Shown: positions 29,054 to 40,845, counted from the first letter of the stretch. The stretch is DNA of 64,000 nt from Streptococcus infantis (GCF_019929575.1 NZ_JAHZPU010000009.1:1-64000); one strand, 5' to 3'. Program-made: numbers and translations. The notes: generated from the sequence alone by a model not told the origin.

Positions 29054-29932
29054 TTAGTCATTGGATTGATTGTCTTCCCATTCGTGATAAGCTGCGTATA
29101 GCTGGCTTTTGTTCCATTGGTAAATCTTTGCAACTTCCTTAATGGCTTGATTTTTCTTCATGCCTTGCTGAATGCGGTCCTGTATCTCAGAAAATAAATC
29201 CTCTTCATCCTTATCCTCTACTTCTTGACTAGCACCTTCTACAATGAGAAGGCATTCGCCTTTAAGAGGTGTTTGAGAAATACTTTCTAATAATTCAGTA
29301 ATAGTTCCACGCTGATATTCTTCAAAGATTTTGGTCAATTCTCTGACCAAGACCACCGAGCGATCACCATAGACTTCTAGCATATTCTCCAGTGTATCCG
29401 CTACACGGTGAGGAGATTCATAGAAAATCTGAGTTTCTGGATAAGCTTCTTTGACTTCGAAAAATTGCTTTTGTTGGCCTGACTTTCGTGGTAGAAAACC
29501 ATAAAAGATGTGGGGTTGTGGTGCCAAGCCGCTGGCAATCAAGGCAGAAATTCCTGCACTAGCTCCTGGAACCGTGACAACTGCGATATCTTCTTCAATC
29601 GCAGCCTTAACCAAATCATGACCCGGGTCAGAAATACTAGGCATCCCTGCATCAGATACTTGGGCAAGATTTTGACCTTGCTTCAACAAACCAATCAAAT
29701 CAGGAATTTTTTCCTTGGCATTATGTTCGTGAAAACTGATTTGCTTGGTTGAAATTTCAAAATGCTTGAGCAAAAATCCCGTATTACGAGTATCTTCTGC
29801 CGCGATCCAGTCGACCTCTTTCAAGGTCTGAATGGCGCGAAAAGTCATATCATCTAGATTACCAATTGGCGTTGCGACTAGATAAAGCTTGCCGTAGGGA
29901 GTTTGTCCCTTAAAACTCTTTTGAATCTGCAT
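29054..29932 (-). CDS. rsmI: 16S rRNA (cytidine-1402-2'-O)-methyltransferase
   Basis: 292 residues. Tetrapyrrole-methylase fold: LYLVATPIGNLDDMTFRA near the start, EDTRNTGFLLKHF, VSDAGMPSISDPGHDLVKAA and VVTVPGASAGISALIASGL. It methylates the ribose of C1402 in the decoding centre with SAM. A C-terminal extension with helical domain is present. Last gene of the operon; two bases after yabA. Confidence 0.95.
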   Translation of the reverse strand: MQIQKSFKGQTPYGKLYLVATPIGNLDDMTFRAIQTLKEVDWIAAEDTRNTGFLLKHFEISTKQISFHEHNAKEKIPDLIGLLKQGQNLAQVSDAGMPSISDPGHDLVKAAIEEDIAVVTVPGASAGISALIASGLAPQPHIFYGFLPRKSGQQKQFFEVKEAYPETQIFYESPHRVADTLENMLEVYGDRSVVLVRELTKIFEEYQRGTITELLESISQTPLKGECLLIVEGASQEVEDKDEEDLFSEIQDRIQQGMKKNQAIKEVAKIYQWNKSQLYAAYHEWEDNQSND

Positions 29933-29934
29933 AC

Positions 29935-30252
29935 TTACTCCCTAAACAACAGTTCATCACAGAACATACATTCTGCATCTTGCTCCCGACGTTGGCCATA
30001 AAAGTCACGGCAAACATGAAAACCATCCTCATAAATGCGACGGACATTTTCCCTTACATGTTTAGTCTTAGCTGGAGCTGTCTCCTCAACCTCTCCCAAA
30101 CGTTCTCTCAGTTTATCATTTTCTAAACGAAGAGCTGTATTTTCCTCTACCAAACTCTTGAGATTTTTCTTGATAGCTTCGACGTCTGCCAAGGTTACCA
30201 ACAATTGCTGTGAAAAGTCATCTAAAGCATCAAATAATTCTTTTTTATTCAT
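29935..30252 (-). CDS. yabA: Replication initiation control protein YabA
   Basis: 105 residues: an N-terminal coiled coil ([38 protein letters not shown]) and a C-terminal zinc-binding part ([18 protein letters not shown]). In Bacillus YabA bridges DnaA and the beta clamp to hold back re-initiation. It sits between holB and rsmI in the usual Bacillota order. Confidence 0.94.
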   Translation of the reverse strand: MNKKELFDALDDFSQQLLVTLADVEAIKKNLKSLVEENTALRLENDKLRERLGEVEETAPAKTKHVRENVRRIYEDGFHVCRDFYGQRREQDAECMFCDELLFRE

Positions 30253-30276
30253 TACAGCCCTTTCTATAATCTATCT

Positions 30277-31173
30277 TTACTTTAAATTTTTTTGTAAAAC
30301 CAGGTATTCCAAAGCGTTTTGAAAGCTAACATTGGCCCGCCACATTTTTCGAGTTTGGACGAGATTTTGCAAAATATTTCGAGCTGAAACATCGAGAATC
30401 TCTTGACCAGCTAGTACCTCTAAAATCCTGAGCACTTGATCTTGCTTTTCTTTATCATCAGCCAAACTCGTTAATTTTGCAACTTGCAAATAGGATTCTT
30501 TTTTATGGGATAAAAGCCAAGAAAAGAGGCGTTCACTTTCATCTACTAGTGTCCAAAATCCTGCTTGATGGACAAGCTTATCAGCCTCCGCCTGCGATTG
30601 ACTAAACTGAGCCAATAGCTTAGCTTTATTTTTTACTAAACCAGCCTCTTCGAGCTGTGACATTAAAGTAGAGACTTGTTTCTTAAATTGGAAAATCTGT
30701 GTCCGACTTCGAATCGTTGGTAACATCTGTTCCTCATCATCGGTCAAAAAGAAAATATAAATCTCACTTTGTGGCTCTTCAATAACCTTCAAGAGTGAAT
30801 TTGCAGCATTCACATGCATTTTTTCTGCTTGTTCGATAATAAAGACCTGACGTTGATTTTCAATACCAGACTGGGAAAATTGACCAACTAATTCTCGAAT
30901 ACGCTCTGTCTTAATGACTTGATTCAGAGGTTTAATTATGGTCACATCAGGAAACTCTTCCTGCTCAATCAATTTACAATTCCGACATTTTTCACAAGGA
31001 AAAATACCAGTTTTCTCACTACAAAAGAGACTTTTAGACAAGAAAAGGGCCATCTCTAAACTTCCAAAATTACCTGAAAAGAGATAGGCGTGATTGAGTT
31101 GCCCTTGCTCCAAGATATGGACAAAACGTTCAAATTGTAGAGGTTGACAAGCTCTTAATTGCTCTTGTTTCAT
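30277..31173 (-). CDS. holB: DNA polymerase III delta' subunit
   Basis: 298 residues, AAA+ clamp-loader subunit. [22 protein letters not shown] replaces a standard P-loop (no GKT, as usual for delta'). Zinc module [16 protein letters not shown], sensor region [25 protein letters not shown]. It overlaps tmk by 4 bases and is followed by yabA. Confidence 0.95.
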   Translation of the reverse strand: MKQEQLRACQPLQFERFVHILEQGQLNHAYLFSGNFGSLEMALFLSKSLFCSEKTGIFPCEKCRNCKLIEQEEFPDVTIIKPLNQVIKTERIRELVGQFSQSGIENQRQVFIIEQAEKMHVNAANSLLKVIEEPQSEIYIFFLTDDEEQMLPTIRSRTQIFQFKKQVSTLMSQLEEAGLVKNKAKLLAQFSQSQAEADKLVHQAGFWTLVDESERLFSWLLSHKKESYLQVAKLTSLADDKEKQDQVLRILEVLAGQEILDVSARNILQNLVQTRKMWRANVSFQNALEYLVLQKNLK

Positions 31174-31808
31174 CTCCTTAATCCCATCCTGTCAAAAAGT
31201 TGCTGCTGCGTATTTTCAATCACTTGATCAAGAGGTAGACTTGCATCAATTTTTACAATGCGGTCTGTTTCCTTTTCCAAAAGAGATAGATAACCTTGAC
31301 GAACTTTTCGGTGTAGATCCAGACCTTCCATGTCCAAACGATTGACTTCCCGATTACTGTTGGCAGCAATACGTGCCAGTCCCTCTTCGACCTCAATATC
31401 AAAATAAAGAGTCAAATCAGGTTTCAGTCCATCTGTTGCAAACTGATTAAGCCAATCAATGGCATCGATATCTAAACCACGCCCAAAGCCCTGATAAGCA
31501 ACAGAACTATCGATAAAGCGATCCATGATAACCAGTTTTCCAGCTGCAAGTGCTGGTAAGACCTTTTCCACCAAGTGTTGTCGACGACTAGCAATATAGA
31601 GGAGAAGCTCAGTCTTAGGATCCATTTCAGTGTGACTAGGATCTAGGATAACTTCGCGAATTTTTTCTCCAATTAAGACCCCACCTGGTTCACGGGTTGT
31701 TAAAACTTCCACTCCCCTATCCTCTAATATAGGGATTAGGGCTTCAAGAACGCTTGTTTTTCCTGCTCCCTCTGGTCCCTCAAGAGAGACTAAAAATCCT
31801 TTTGACAT
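31170..31808 (-). CDS. tmk: Thymidylate kinase
   Basis: 212 residues. P-loop [18 protein letters not shown](Y/F) substrate motif as [13 protein letters not shown] with LTTREPGG, and lid-region residues near [11 protein letters not shown]. It converts dTMP to dTDP. First gene of the tmk-holB-yabA-rsmI operon. Confidence 0.97.
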   Translation of the reverse strand: MSKGFLVSLEGPEGAGKTSVLEALIPILEDRGVEVLTTREPGGVLIGEKIREVILDPSHTEMDPKTELLLYIASRRQHLVEKVLPALAAGKLVIMDRFIDSSVAYQGFGRGLDIDAIDWLNQFATDGLKPDLTLYFDIEVEEGLARIAANSNREVNRLDMEGLDLHRKVRQGYLSLLEKETDRIVKIDASLPLDQVIENTQQQLFDRMGLRR

Positions 31809-31926
31809 GTCTGACTCATTTCTATTTTTCTCTCTTCTATTCTATCAAAAAAATAGGGATTTGTGAAAAGCTTTTTTCATTTCCTTCTTTGTAAGAAAAA
31901 AAGAGGTTGAGTTTTAACGCTCACTC

Positions 31927-32724
31927 TTATTTGCCTAATTCTTGAGTTTTTTTGTAGGCTTGATTGACAGCATCCATAACGGTTCCTCTAAAAGCATGCT
32001 CTTCTAGACTTGCTACACCAGCAATGGTCGAACCTCCTGGGCTGCAAACTTGGTCTTTCAAGACTCCAGGATGTTGCTGACTTTCTAGGACCATTTGACC
32101 TGCACCAACTACTGTTTGAGCCGCCATTTTCAATGCCGTTTCTCTTGGCAATCCTGTTTGAACTCCTGCATCTGCCAAGGCTTCGATAAATAGATAGACA
32201 AAGGCTGGTCCACATCCTGCAAGTCCTGTTGCTGCATCTATTAAACCATCACTTATTTCAACCAACTGCCCTGCATTGGCTAACAGTTGACAGAAAAGTT
32301 CACTGTCTTCTGGATGACAATTTGCAGACAAAGCATAGCTAATCACTCCTTGCCCAATAGCAACAGGTGTATTAGGCATGATGCGAATAATCCTATGGTG
32401 ACTTGGAAGAAAACTAGCAAGTTTTTCCAAGGTCAAACCAGCTGCCATGGAAATCAAAAGAAGACTTTCTCGTTTCTCAAGGATTGACTGATATTGAGTA
32501 AGGAGTTCAGAGAATTGAGCTGGCTTCACTCCTAGAAAAATCACATCTGCTTCTGCAAAGATTTCGTCATTACTAGAAGCCAGACCACCATAATTGGCAA
32601 TAAAAGCATCCACCTTAGCTTGACTACGATTAGCGAGGAGAATCTGATGACTCATTTTTGCCTGCAAGACAGCCTTAGCCAAGCTGGAACCTATATTTCC
32701 CAAACCGATAAATCCAATCCTCAT
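31927..32724 (-). CDS. proC: Pyrroline-5-carboxylate reductase
   Basis: 265 residues. NAD(P)-binding start MRIGFIGLGNIGSSLAKAVL and the ProC signature toward the end: GLAGCGPAFVYLFIEALADAGVQTGLPRE, with LKDQVCSPGGSTIAG. Last step of proline synthesis. It follows proA by three bases; the order proB-proA-proC makes a complete glutamate-to-proline pathway. Confidence 0.97.
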   Translation of the reverse strand: MRIGFIGLGNIGSSLAKAVLQAKMSHQILLANRSQAKVDAFIANYGGLASSNDEIFAEADVIFLGVKPAQFSELLTQYQSILEKRESLLLISMAAGLTLEKLASFLPSHHRIIRIMPNTPVAIGQGVISYALSANCHPEDSELFCQLLANAGQLVEISDGLIDAATGLAGCGPAFVYLFIEALADAGVQTGLPRETALKMAAQTVVGAGQMVLESQQHPGVLKDQVCSPGGSTIAGVASLEEHAFRGTVMDAVNQAYKKTQELGK

Positions 32725-32727
32725 CTC

Positions 32728-33990
32728 TTACTCCCTTATCTGTCCATCACCAGTAACTACATATTTGTAGCTAGTCAATTCCTTCAAGCCCATTGGACCA
32801 CGCGCATGCAATTTCTGAGTAGAAATCCCCATTTCACAACCAAGACCAAATTGTCCACCATCTGTGAAACGAGTCGAAGCATTGACATAAACCGCTGCCG
32901 AGTCCACTTGATCTGTAAAGTAAGCTATAGCATCAGCATTTTCAGTCACAATCGCATCCGAATGATGGGTGCTGTGGGCTTCGATATGCTCTACAGCTTC
33001 CTCAAGACTAGAAACTACTTTAACAGCTAAGACATAGTCTAAAAACTCAGTGTCAAAGTCTTGAGCCACTGCTGCTTGTCCAGAAATATATTGACTTGCT
33101 TTAGCATCCAAACGAAATTGAATCGGTTCAAGACCAGCTTCTTTTCGCTCAGCAACTAGAACTTGTTCTAAACGAGGAAGGAAGCTTGCCGCCTTGTCTT
33201 GATGAACAAGCAGCACTTCCATGGCATTGCAGACTGAAGGACGACTAGTTTTAGCGTTATTGATAATAGACAGTGCCTTGTCTTCATCCGCGTCCTTGTC
33301 AACGTAGACATGAACAATCCCAGTCCCTGTCTCGATAACAGGTACAATAGCATTTTCAACCACGGCATTGATCAAACCAGCACCACCACGAGGAATGAGA
33401 AGATCTAGATAACCCTTAGCCTTCATCATGGCATAACTACTTTCACGGCTAGTATCTTCTACTAATTGAATGACGTCTGGATGAATGGTAGTAGTCTCCA
33501 AGCCCTTCTTCAAGGCTGTGACAATGGCATGAGCTGTTTGATAGGCATCCTTACCACTACGAAGAACAACCGCATTTCCACTCTTGAGAGCAAGGGCAGC
33601 TGCATCAGAAGTCACATTAGGACGACTTTCATAGATAATGCCAATAACACCCATAGCCACACGCTTCTTAGTAATGACCAAACCATTTTCAAGCTGACTT
33701 CTTTCTAGGACTTCACCGATTGGATCTGGTAAAGCAATCACTTCACGAATCCCAGTTGCCATTGCTTCTATACGCCCTGCATCCAAATAAAGACGATCCA
33801 ACATAACATCTGAGATTTTCCCCTTAGCCGCTTCCATATCACGAACATTAGCTGATAAAATCTCTTCAGTAGCTGTCAATAAGTGATCGGCCATAGCTAG
33901 CAAGGCTTGGTTTTTTACTGTTTCACTAGCAGTATTGATGGTTTTTTTAACTGCCTGTACCAGTTCAAATTGTTCTTGTGTACTTACCAT
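32728..33990 (-). CDS. proA: Glutamate-5-semialdehyde dehydrogenase
   Basis: 420 residues, aldehyde dehydrogenase fold. Catalytic cysteine in [15 protein letters not shown], glycine-rich NADP site [18 protein letters not shown]-terminal [25 protein letters not shown]. It reduces glutamyl-5-phosphate to the semialdehyde. Nine bases after proB. Confidence 0.97.
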   Translation of the reverse strand: MVSTQEQFELVQAVKKTINTASETVKNQALLAMADHLLTATEEILSANVRDMEAAKGKISDVMLDRLYLDAGRIEAMATGIREVIALPDPIGEVLERSQLENGLVITKKRVAMGVIGIIYESRPNVTSDAAALALKSGNAVVLRSGKDAYQTAHAIVTALKKGLETTTIHPDVIQLVEDTSRESSYAMMKAKGYLDLLIPRGGAGLINAVVENAIVPVIETGTGIVHVYVDKDADEDKALSIINNAKTSRPSVCNAMEVLLVHQDKAASFLPRLEQVLVAERKEAGLEPIQFRLDAKASQYISGQAAVAQDFDTEFLDYVLAVKVVSSLEEAVEHIEAHSTHHSDAIVTENADAIAYFTDQVDSAAVYVNASTRFTDGGQFGLGCEMGISTQKLHARGPMGLKELTSYKYVVTGDGQIRE

Positions 33991-33999
33991 AGTTTACCT

Positions 34000-35109
34000 C
34001 TAAAATTCTGTAAAGAGTAGTTGGATTTCAGGAGTGATAGAAATCCAGTCATCACGATGAATCAGGACTCCCTTGGCTTTTTGAGAACGAAGGACATCTT
34101 TGAGACCCGATGCACCTAGTTGCACTCTACCTTTTCCGAGTGATTTTCCAGTTTCCTTATCAAATACCGTTACAATATCACCATAAGAAAAATTGCTCTC
34201 AACATCTACAACCCCTGATAAAAGGAGACTCTTTCCATGTTGAGAGAGGGCTTCTGCCGCCCCTTTATCAACCCAAATTGCTCCCTGACTTTTGGCATAA
34301 AAGGCCAGCCACTGCTTCTGGGTACGAAGTCCCTTTTCCTGTGCAACAAAGTAAGAACCATCCAAAGTCTTCTCTGCCGCCTCTATCATAGCATCAGCTT
34401 TCAAGGATGAACAGATATAAACCGGTACTCCTGACTCTGTCGCAATGGTCGCTGCCTTTATCTTAGTCAGCATACCTCCAGTTCCATTAGATGAACCTGC
34501 TCCGCCAGCCATATCGATAATTTCTCGATTGATGATCTCAATTCTCTCTAACCGCTTCGCACTTGGATCCGAGTTAGGATTACCAGTATAAAGACCGTCT
34601 ACATCTGTTAAGAGGACCAAAAGATCTGCCTGCACCATTGCAGCTACCTGAGCACTGAGTGTATCATTATCTCCGACCTTGAGCTCATCAATAACGACAC
34701 TGTCATTTTCATTGATAATAGGAATCGCGCCACGATTGAGAAGGACAGATAAAGCTTGATGGGCATTTTTATAACGTCGCTTATCGACAAAATCATCCTG
34801 AGTTAGCAAGATTTGCGCTGAAACAATCTGTCTTAAGAGCAAATTTGTTGTATATTCTTCCAGAAGCAATCCTTGACCAACCGCCGCTGAAGCTTGCTTA
34901 TCCGCAATCTTGGTCGGTCGTTTTTTAAATCCTAAGGCTCCAAAACCTGCCGCAACAGCCCCAGAAGACACCAAAATTAGCTCATGACCTGCTTCATGCA
35001 GCATTGCAAGCTGTTGTGTAATTGCTTTTACTTTACTGCGAGATAAACTTCCATCCTTATGTGTCAGGGATGAAGTTCCCACTTTAAATACGATACGCTT
35101 GTACTTCAT
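34000..35109 (-). CDS. proB: Glutamate 5-kinase
   Basis: 369 residues from the ATG at 35109 with GGAG placed correctly; an upstream in-frame ATG overlaps that site. Amino-acid-kinase domain ([58 protein letters not shown]) and a C-terminal PUA domain (about 280-365, [21 protein letters not shown]). Proline normally feeds back on this enzyme. First gene of proBAC. Confidence 0.96.
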   Translation of the reverse strand: MKYKRIVFKVGTSSLTHKDGSLSRSKVKAITQQLAMLHEAGHELILVSSGAVAAGFGALGFKKRPTKIADKQASAAVGQGLLLEEYTTNLLLRQIVSAQILLTQDDFVDKRRYKNAHQALSVLLNRGAIPIINENDSVVIDELKVGDNDTLSAQVAAMVQADLLVLLTDVDGLYTGNPNSDPSAKRLERIEIINREIIDMAGGAGSSNGTGGMLTKIKAATIATESGVPVYICSSLKADAMIEAAEKTLDGSYFVAQEKGLRTQKQWLAFYAKSQGAIWVDKGAAEALSQHGKSLLLSGVVDVESNFSYGDIVTVFDKETGKSLGKGRVQLGASGLKDVLRSQKAKGVLIHRDDWISITPEIQLLFTEF

Positions 35110-35191
35110 ATTTTTCTCCAAATTTAATATTTAACCATTTTACCATGATTTTATGAAATTGTAAAAAAGGAACTCTCTCACTTATGATCGC

Positions 35192-35223
35192 AAAAAAGAA
35201 CCTTGCATAGCAAGATTCTTTTA
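35192..35223 (-). terminator. tuf terminator
   Basis: AAAAGAATCTTG and CAAGGTTCTTTT arms with T run on the minus strand, about 45 bases after the tuf stop. Confidence 0.8.
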
Positions 35224-35265
35224 GTGTCTGACTTAAATAATTGTTCTTCTGGGAACTAAATCGAA

Positions 35266-36462
<1,197 letters not shown>

Positions 36463-36533
36463 TTGAGTAAAAGCCTCCAATAAAATATATTTTATAGATA
36501 GACAGTAGGCAATACAGTCTAACTTTCCTTACT

Positions 36534-36561
36534 ATTTTATCAAATTTCAGCTAAATTGCAA
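36534..36561 (-). promoter_or_regulatory. tuf promoter
   Basis: TTGCAA (36556-36561), 16-bp spacer, TAAAAT (36534-36539) on the minus strand; leader of about 65 bases. Confidence 0.65.
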
Positions 36562-36590
36562 GTGTTTTACAAAGTTTTTGTGAATTATTC

Positions 36591-36791
36591 TTATTCTCGC
36601 TCTACTTCCTCTACCAATTTATTTAAAATATCTATAAATAGGCTTATTTCAGCAAAAGGCGATAGACCATCAATCGATAACCCAAGTCTGAATTTCCTAT
36701 TTCCAGCCCCGAAAGACTTCAATCATTCAGTTGTTTGTAAAGAGTTGTGTATTGAAAAAATTAAAGTTTCATCATAAGAGATTAGAAAGTT
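36591..36791 (-). pseudogene. Broken small gene between tuf and the permease
   Basis: A minus-strand frame reads about 66 codons with one internal TGA (36723-36725) and no clear start. The second half, GNRKFRLGLSIDGLSPFAEI then SLFIDILNKLVEEVERE, looks like a genuine protein end; the first half includes ISYDETLIFSIHNSLQTTE. I do not recognise the family. Likely a gene remnant upstream of the tuf promoter, or an untranslated chance frame. Confidence 0.4.
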
Positions 36792-36841
36792 TTAAAACCA
36801 ATAAAAAGTTGATCAAATACAGCACCAAAGATACTATAATC

Positions 36842-36870
36842 AAAAAAAGGTCGGGAGCTTTTATCCCGAC
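36842..36870 (-). terminator. Terminator of the second AI-2E-family gene
   Basis: TGTCGGGA and TCCCGACC arms then seven T's on the minus strand, directly after the stop. Confidence 0.85.
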
Positions 36871-36874
36871 ATCT

Positions 36875-37984
36875 TTATTCTGATAGATGTTTCTTAACTT
36901 CTTGTGCTTCCTTATGATTTTCATACAGTCGCGCTAAGAATTTAGCGATCTCTTTTAAAATGGAATAGGTAGGAACAGCAACAATCATCCCAATCACACC
37001 GTAAATATTACTTGATAATAAAAGCAAGACTAAAATAGTAATTGGGTGAACCTTCATAACTCCACCCACGATACGTGGATATAAAATATTTCCATCAACT
37101 TGCTGAATAATCAACATATAAATGACAGCAATAATCATTTTATGAGGATCTGTGAAGAGATTTGAAATAATCATTGGAATCAAGCCAATGCTTGGTCCTA
37201 CATATGGAATCAAATTAGCCAATCCAGAAAAAATGGCGAAGACCAAGGCATATCTTAGACCAATCACACTATAACCGATAAAAGCTAAACATCCAATAAT
37301 AACTGCATCTATAGACACTCCACTAATGTAACGAGAAATAGTTGTATTTAGGTTTGTCAATAAACCAGATATGTTCAATTTATCTCGTTTTAATACAGTT
37401 CTTTCTAGCATCGGTAAAAATTTATGACCATCAAGTAGGAAGTAAATCAAGAAGACTGGTGTCATGATGATAATCAATACAGTGCTTACGAGTGCAGAGA
37501 GAACACTGCCAACACTATTTGTCACACTGTTCAAGATATTTTGCAAAATATCAACATATGAGAGATTTAGTTGTTGAATAGTTTGTTGAATATCTAGATT
37601 TTGCAGGGCTGGATGTTTTGATAACTCAATGACTAAATCTTGAAGACGACCATAAATGTTTTGACTCGAATAGATTAGGCTACTCAACTGATTAATCAAA
37701 ATCGGTAGCAGATAGACAAAACTAAGTACGATTGCACAAATTAAGGCACAAAGGGTTAACAAAATCCCAATGATGCGATTGATTTTGCATTCCTTCTCTA
37801 AAAAGATAACAATTGGGTTGGTTAGGTAATACAAAAATCCTCCCAATAAAAAAGGAATCATGATCGTATTTGCAACACTGACAAAGGGTGTAATAATAGC
37901 ACCCATTTCTCTCCATAAGTAGAAAATAAGGGTTATTAATAATATCTCAGTGGTCCAGAAGAATAATTTATTTCTCCGAAACAT
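36875..37984 (-). CDS. AI-2E family membrane permease (second paralogue)
   Basis: 369 residues with the family helix pattern: FWTTEILLITLIFYLW, VANTIMIPFLLGGFLYYL, IIGILLTLCALICAIVLSFVYLLP, a loop domain (about 110-155), IIIMTPVFLIYFLLDG, the LANLIPYVGPSIGLIPMII signature, and MKVHPITILVLLLLSSNIYGVIGMI. Substrate unknown. GAGGAGG before the ATG and an extended -10 box TGGTAAAAT (38006-38014). Divergent from pbp3. Confidence 0.88.
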   Translation of the reverse strand: MFRRNKLFFWTTEILLITLIFYLWREMGAIITPFVSVANTIMIPFLLGGFLYYLTNPIVIFLEKECKINRIIGILLTLCALICAIVLSFVYLLPILINQLSSLIYSSQNIYGRLQDLVIELSKHPALQNLDIQQTIQQLNLSYVDILQNILNSVTNSVGSVLSALVSTVLIIIMTPVFLIYFLLDGHKFLPMLERTVLKRDKLNISGLLTNLNTTISRYISGVSIDAVIIGCLAFIGYSVIGLRYALVFAIFSGLANLIPYVGPSIGLIPMIISNLFTDPHKMIIAVIYMLIIQQVDGNILYPRIVGGVMKVHPITILVLLLLSSNIYGVIGMIVAVPTYSILKEIAKFLARLYENHKEAQEVKKHLSE

Positions 37985-38005
37985 AAGCCACCTCCTCTTT
38001 TTCCT

Positions 38006-38014
38006 ATTTTACCA
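38006..38014 (-). promoter_or_regulatory. Extended -10 promoter of the AI-2E-family gene
   Basis: TGGTAAAAT on the minus strand, about 20 bases before the ATG at 37984. Confidence 0.5.
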
Positions 38015-38071
38015 TATTTCAAAAAAGATTGATAACCTACATTATAAAAACAAGAATATTTTTTGTCTTTA

Positions 38072-38080
38072 TGATAGAAT
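38072..38080 (+). promoter_or_regulatory. Extended -10 promoter of pbp3
   Basis: TGATAGAAT (38072-38080) has a TG one base ahead of TAGAAT. Its start point would fall within a few bases of the pbp3 ATG at 38090, leaving almost no leader. Confidence 0.6.
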
Positions 38081-38089
38081 ACAATTACT

Positions 38090-39331
38090 ATGAAGAAATT
38101 ATTTTTAACACTATTAACACTTATTTCGTTTGGTTCCGCTACTACGGTTTTTGCCCAGGATTTTGATGTAGCAGCAAAACATGCCATTGCTGTTGAAGCT
38201 AATAGCGGTAAGATATTATACGAAAAGGATGCTACTCAACCTGTTGAAATTGCTTCTATTAGCAAATTGCTTACCGTATATCTCGTTTACGAAGCCTTGG
38301 AACAGGGGAAAATCTCTCTTTCTACTCCTGTAGAAATTTCTGATTACCCCTACCAGTTGACAACTAATTCTGCGGCTAGTAATGTTCCCATGGAAGCTAG
38401 AAATTACACTGTCGAAGAGTTGCTAGAAGCAACTTTGGTATCTAGCGCTAACAGTGCTGCTATCGCTTTAGCTGAAAAAATTGCCGGTTCTGAGAAGGAC
38501 TTTGTAGATATGATGAAGGCCAAACTACAAGAATGGGGAATTCAAGACGCTACACTCGTCAACACAACAGGGCTCAACAATGAAACTCTTGGCACTAATA
38601 TCTATCCTGGTTCAAAGAAAGATGATGAAAACAAATTGAGCGCTTATGATGTTGCTGTCGTTGCTCGCAATCTCATCCTCAAGTATCCTCAAGTTTTAGA
38701 AATCACAAAGAAACCTTCTTCTACTTTTGCAGGGATGACCATTCATTCTACCAACTATATGTTGGAGGGAATGCCTGCTTATCGTGGTGGTGTTGATGGA
38801 CTTAAAACTGGTACGACTGATAAAGCTGGAGCATCCTTTGTAGGTACGACTGTAGAAAAAGGAATGCGCATCATCACAGTTGTCTTAAACGCTGACAACC
38901 AAGATACTAATCCATATGCACGCTTCACAGCTACTTCTTCTATTTTAGATTACATCTCATCAAACTTTGCTCTTCAGACAATCGTCAAACAAGGAGAAAG
39001 TTATGAAGATAGTAAATCGCCTGTATTAGATGGGAAGGAAGATACAGTTACAGCTGTCGCCAAAGAAGATATCAAAATCGTACAACGTCTGGGTAGTCGT
39101 ACACAATCAACTATTACTTACACAGCGGACACGACTGAACACACTGCTCCACTAGAGGCAGGAACTGTCGTTGGACATTTGACTTATGAAGACAAGGATC
39201 TAGTTGGTCAAGGATACATTACAACTGACAAACCTAGTTTTGAGATGGTCGCAGAAAAAAATGTCGAAAAAGCCTTCTTCTTAAAAGTTTGGTGGAATCG
39301 CTTCGTTCGTTTTGTTAACGAGAAGTTATAA
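38090..39331 (+). CDS. dacA: D-alanyl-D-alanine carboxypeptidase (PBP3)
   Basis: 413 residues. Signal peptide ends near VFAQ. Active-site motifs: SxxK as SISK in EIASISKLLTVYL, SxN as SSANSAAIAL, KTG as GLKTGTTDKAG. A C-terminal beta domain (about 290-390) and an amphipathic tail (VWWNRFVRFVNEKL) attach it to the membrane. It trims the last D-Ala of pentapeptides and so controls cross-linking and septum placement. No Shine-Dalgarno is seen before the ATG, which lies just 10 bases past the -10 box, so the mRNA looks leaderless. Confidence 0.95.
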   Translation: MKKLFLTLLTLISFGSATTVFAQDFDVAAKHAIAVEANSGKILYEKDATQPVEIASISKLLTVYLVYEALEQGKISLSTPVEISDYPYQLTTNSAASNVPMEARNYTVEELLEATLVSSANSAAIALAEKIAGSEKDFVDMMKAKLQEWGIQDATLVNTTGLNNETLGTNIYPGSKKDDENKLSAYDVAVVARNLILKYPQVLEITKKPSSTFAGMTIHSTNYMLEGMPAYRGGVDGLKTGTTDKAGASFVGTTVEKGMRIITVVLNADNQDTNPYARFTATSSILDYISSNFALQTIVKQGESYEDSKSPVLDGKEDTVTAVAKEDIKIVQRLGSRTQSTITYTADTTEHTAPLEAGTVVGHLTYEDKDLVGQGYITTDKPSFEMVAEKNVEKAFFLKVWWNRFVRFVNEKL

Positions 39332-39338
39332 AAAATCG

Positions 39339-39364
39339 AAAAATCGCGAATTTCGCGATTTTTT
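39339..39364. terminator. Convergent terminator, dacA / permease
   Basis: AAAAATCGCGAA and TTCGCGATTTTT form an uninterrupted stem between convergent genes. Confidence 0.9.
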
Positions 39365-39366
39365 CT

Positions 39367-40764
39367 TTATTCATTTTCAGCTACAGTCGAATGGTTATAT
39401 CCATAAACAAAGTAAATAATAACGCCTATTAATAAAGCTAGTCCAAATGCCATCCATGTTTCAAGAGTATATTGAAGCATAAATGAAAGGCAGATCAGAA
39501 TAGACAAGATTGGTAAAAAAGGAACTAGGGGTGTTTTAAATTCTCCCTCTTTGGGCATACCCTTATCTTTTCTCAATTTGATAATCCCATAGGCTAAGAG
39601 AATAAGATAGGCTAAGGTGCAGATATTGAGGAAGGCTGCGATACTTGCCAGAGGGAAGATCCCAGCTGCAATCGCTGAAACAAAACCTGTTAAAATGGTC
39701 GCATTCTTAGGAACACGACTGGTCTTAGTCACTTGTTTGAAACTCTGAGGCATGAGCCCATCACGTGCCAAACTATAAATCATTCGTGACAAGGCATAGG
39801 TCATGGAAATACATACCGTAATCAAAGTAAAAATTGCAACGAGAGAAACATAATTAGCTGCCCAACCAATACCAATACTTCTAAGAGCAAAAGCCACTGC
39901 ATCATCAACATTGAGCTTGCTATAGTGAACGATACCTGTCAATATCAAGGTAACCAAGGCATACAGAATGGTTACAATGGTTAAGGATAAAACAATCCCA
40001 CGTGGAATATTCTTTTGTGGGCTTTGAATTTCATCAACTGCCATAGAAATGGACTCAAAACCTAAGAATCCAAAGAACATGAGTGAAGCACCTGCCATAA
40101 TTCCAGTGCTTCCTCCATAAATCTGACCAAAACCAAATGGTGCAAAATCTGACCAATTTTCAGGTTTAATGTACCAAATACCAACCAGGATAAATAAGGC
40201 AAGAGCAGAAAATTTTAAAACAACAAGAATAGAATTAAAACGAAGAGCTGCTTTCGAATTTAAAAGTACAACACCTGTAACAAGTAGAATTACTAAAATT
40301 GGTAAAAAATCAATATAAGTACCATGTTCAGGATTAAAAGTTCCATTCAAGACTTGTGGCAAGGAAATTCCATAATGACTTAGCAAACCTTTAAAATAGG
40401 CTGCCCAACCAGAGGCAACACCTGAAACTGCTGTCATAAATTCCATAATGGTTAACCAACCAGCTATCCAGGCTGGAAATTCACCCAAAATTGCATATAA
40501 ATAACTATATGCTCCACCCGTTGCAGGAACACGAGAGGCAAATTCTGCGAAAAAGAGGGCGGATAAGGACACACAAATCGCAGAAATCACGATAGATACA
40601 ACAAGAGCAGGCCCTGCTAGTGTTGCTGCAGCTGTTCCTGTAATGGTGAAGATACCTGTTCCCACCATAGCACCAATTCCCAAAAGAATTAAATCCCATA
40701 GTTTTAAATGACGATGCATTTCTGTTTTACCTAGACTAACGTCCTTGGTTCTAAAAATATTCAT
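39367..40764 (-). CDS. APC family amino-acid permease
   Basis: 465 residues, 12 membrane helices. Opening GIGAMVGTGIFTITGTAAATLAGPA is the amino-acid-binding glycine motif of APC carriers; FFAEFASRVPATGGAYSYLYAILGEFPAWIAGW and FLGFESISMAVDEIQSPQKNIPRGI match the cationic amino-acid (CAT/YfnA-like) subgroup. Substrate specificity is not decided by sequence reading. It is downstream of the 190-bp repeat element. Confidence 0.9.
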   Translation of the reverse strand: MNIFRTKDVSLGKTEMHRHLKLWDLILLGIGAMVGTGIFTITGTAAATLAGPALVVSIVISAICVSLSALFFAEFASRVPATGGAYSYLYAILGEFPAWIAGWLTIMEFMTAVSGVASGWAAYFKGLLSHYGISLPQVLNGTFNPEHGTYIDFLPILVILLVTGVVLLNSKAALRFNSILVVLKFSALALFILVGIWYIKPENWSDFAPFGFGQIYGGSTGIMAGASLMFFGFLGFESISMAVDEIQSPQKNIPRGIVLSLTIVTILYALVTLILTGIVHYSKLNVDDAVAFALRSIGIGWAANYVSLVAIFTLITVCISMTYALSRMIYSLARDGLMPQSFKQVTKTSRVPKNATILTGFVSAIAAGIFPLASIAAFLNICTLAYLILLAYGIIKLRKDKGMPKEGEFKTPLVPFLPILSILICLSFMLQYTLETWMAFGLALLIGVIIYFVYGYNHSTVAENE

Positions 40765-40845
40765 AATTCATCTCCAAATTTATAAGATTGTATTATTTTA
40801 TCATATATAAGGATTTTTGTGAATATTTATTAGCCTCATAAACCA

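Noticed and set aside
36556-36777. 73-codon plus-strand open frame near tuf
   Set aside because: It overlaps the tuf promoter antisense, has no ribosome site, and the opposite strand carries a more protein-like frame.
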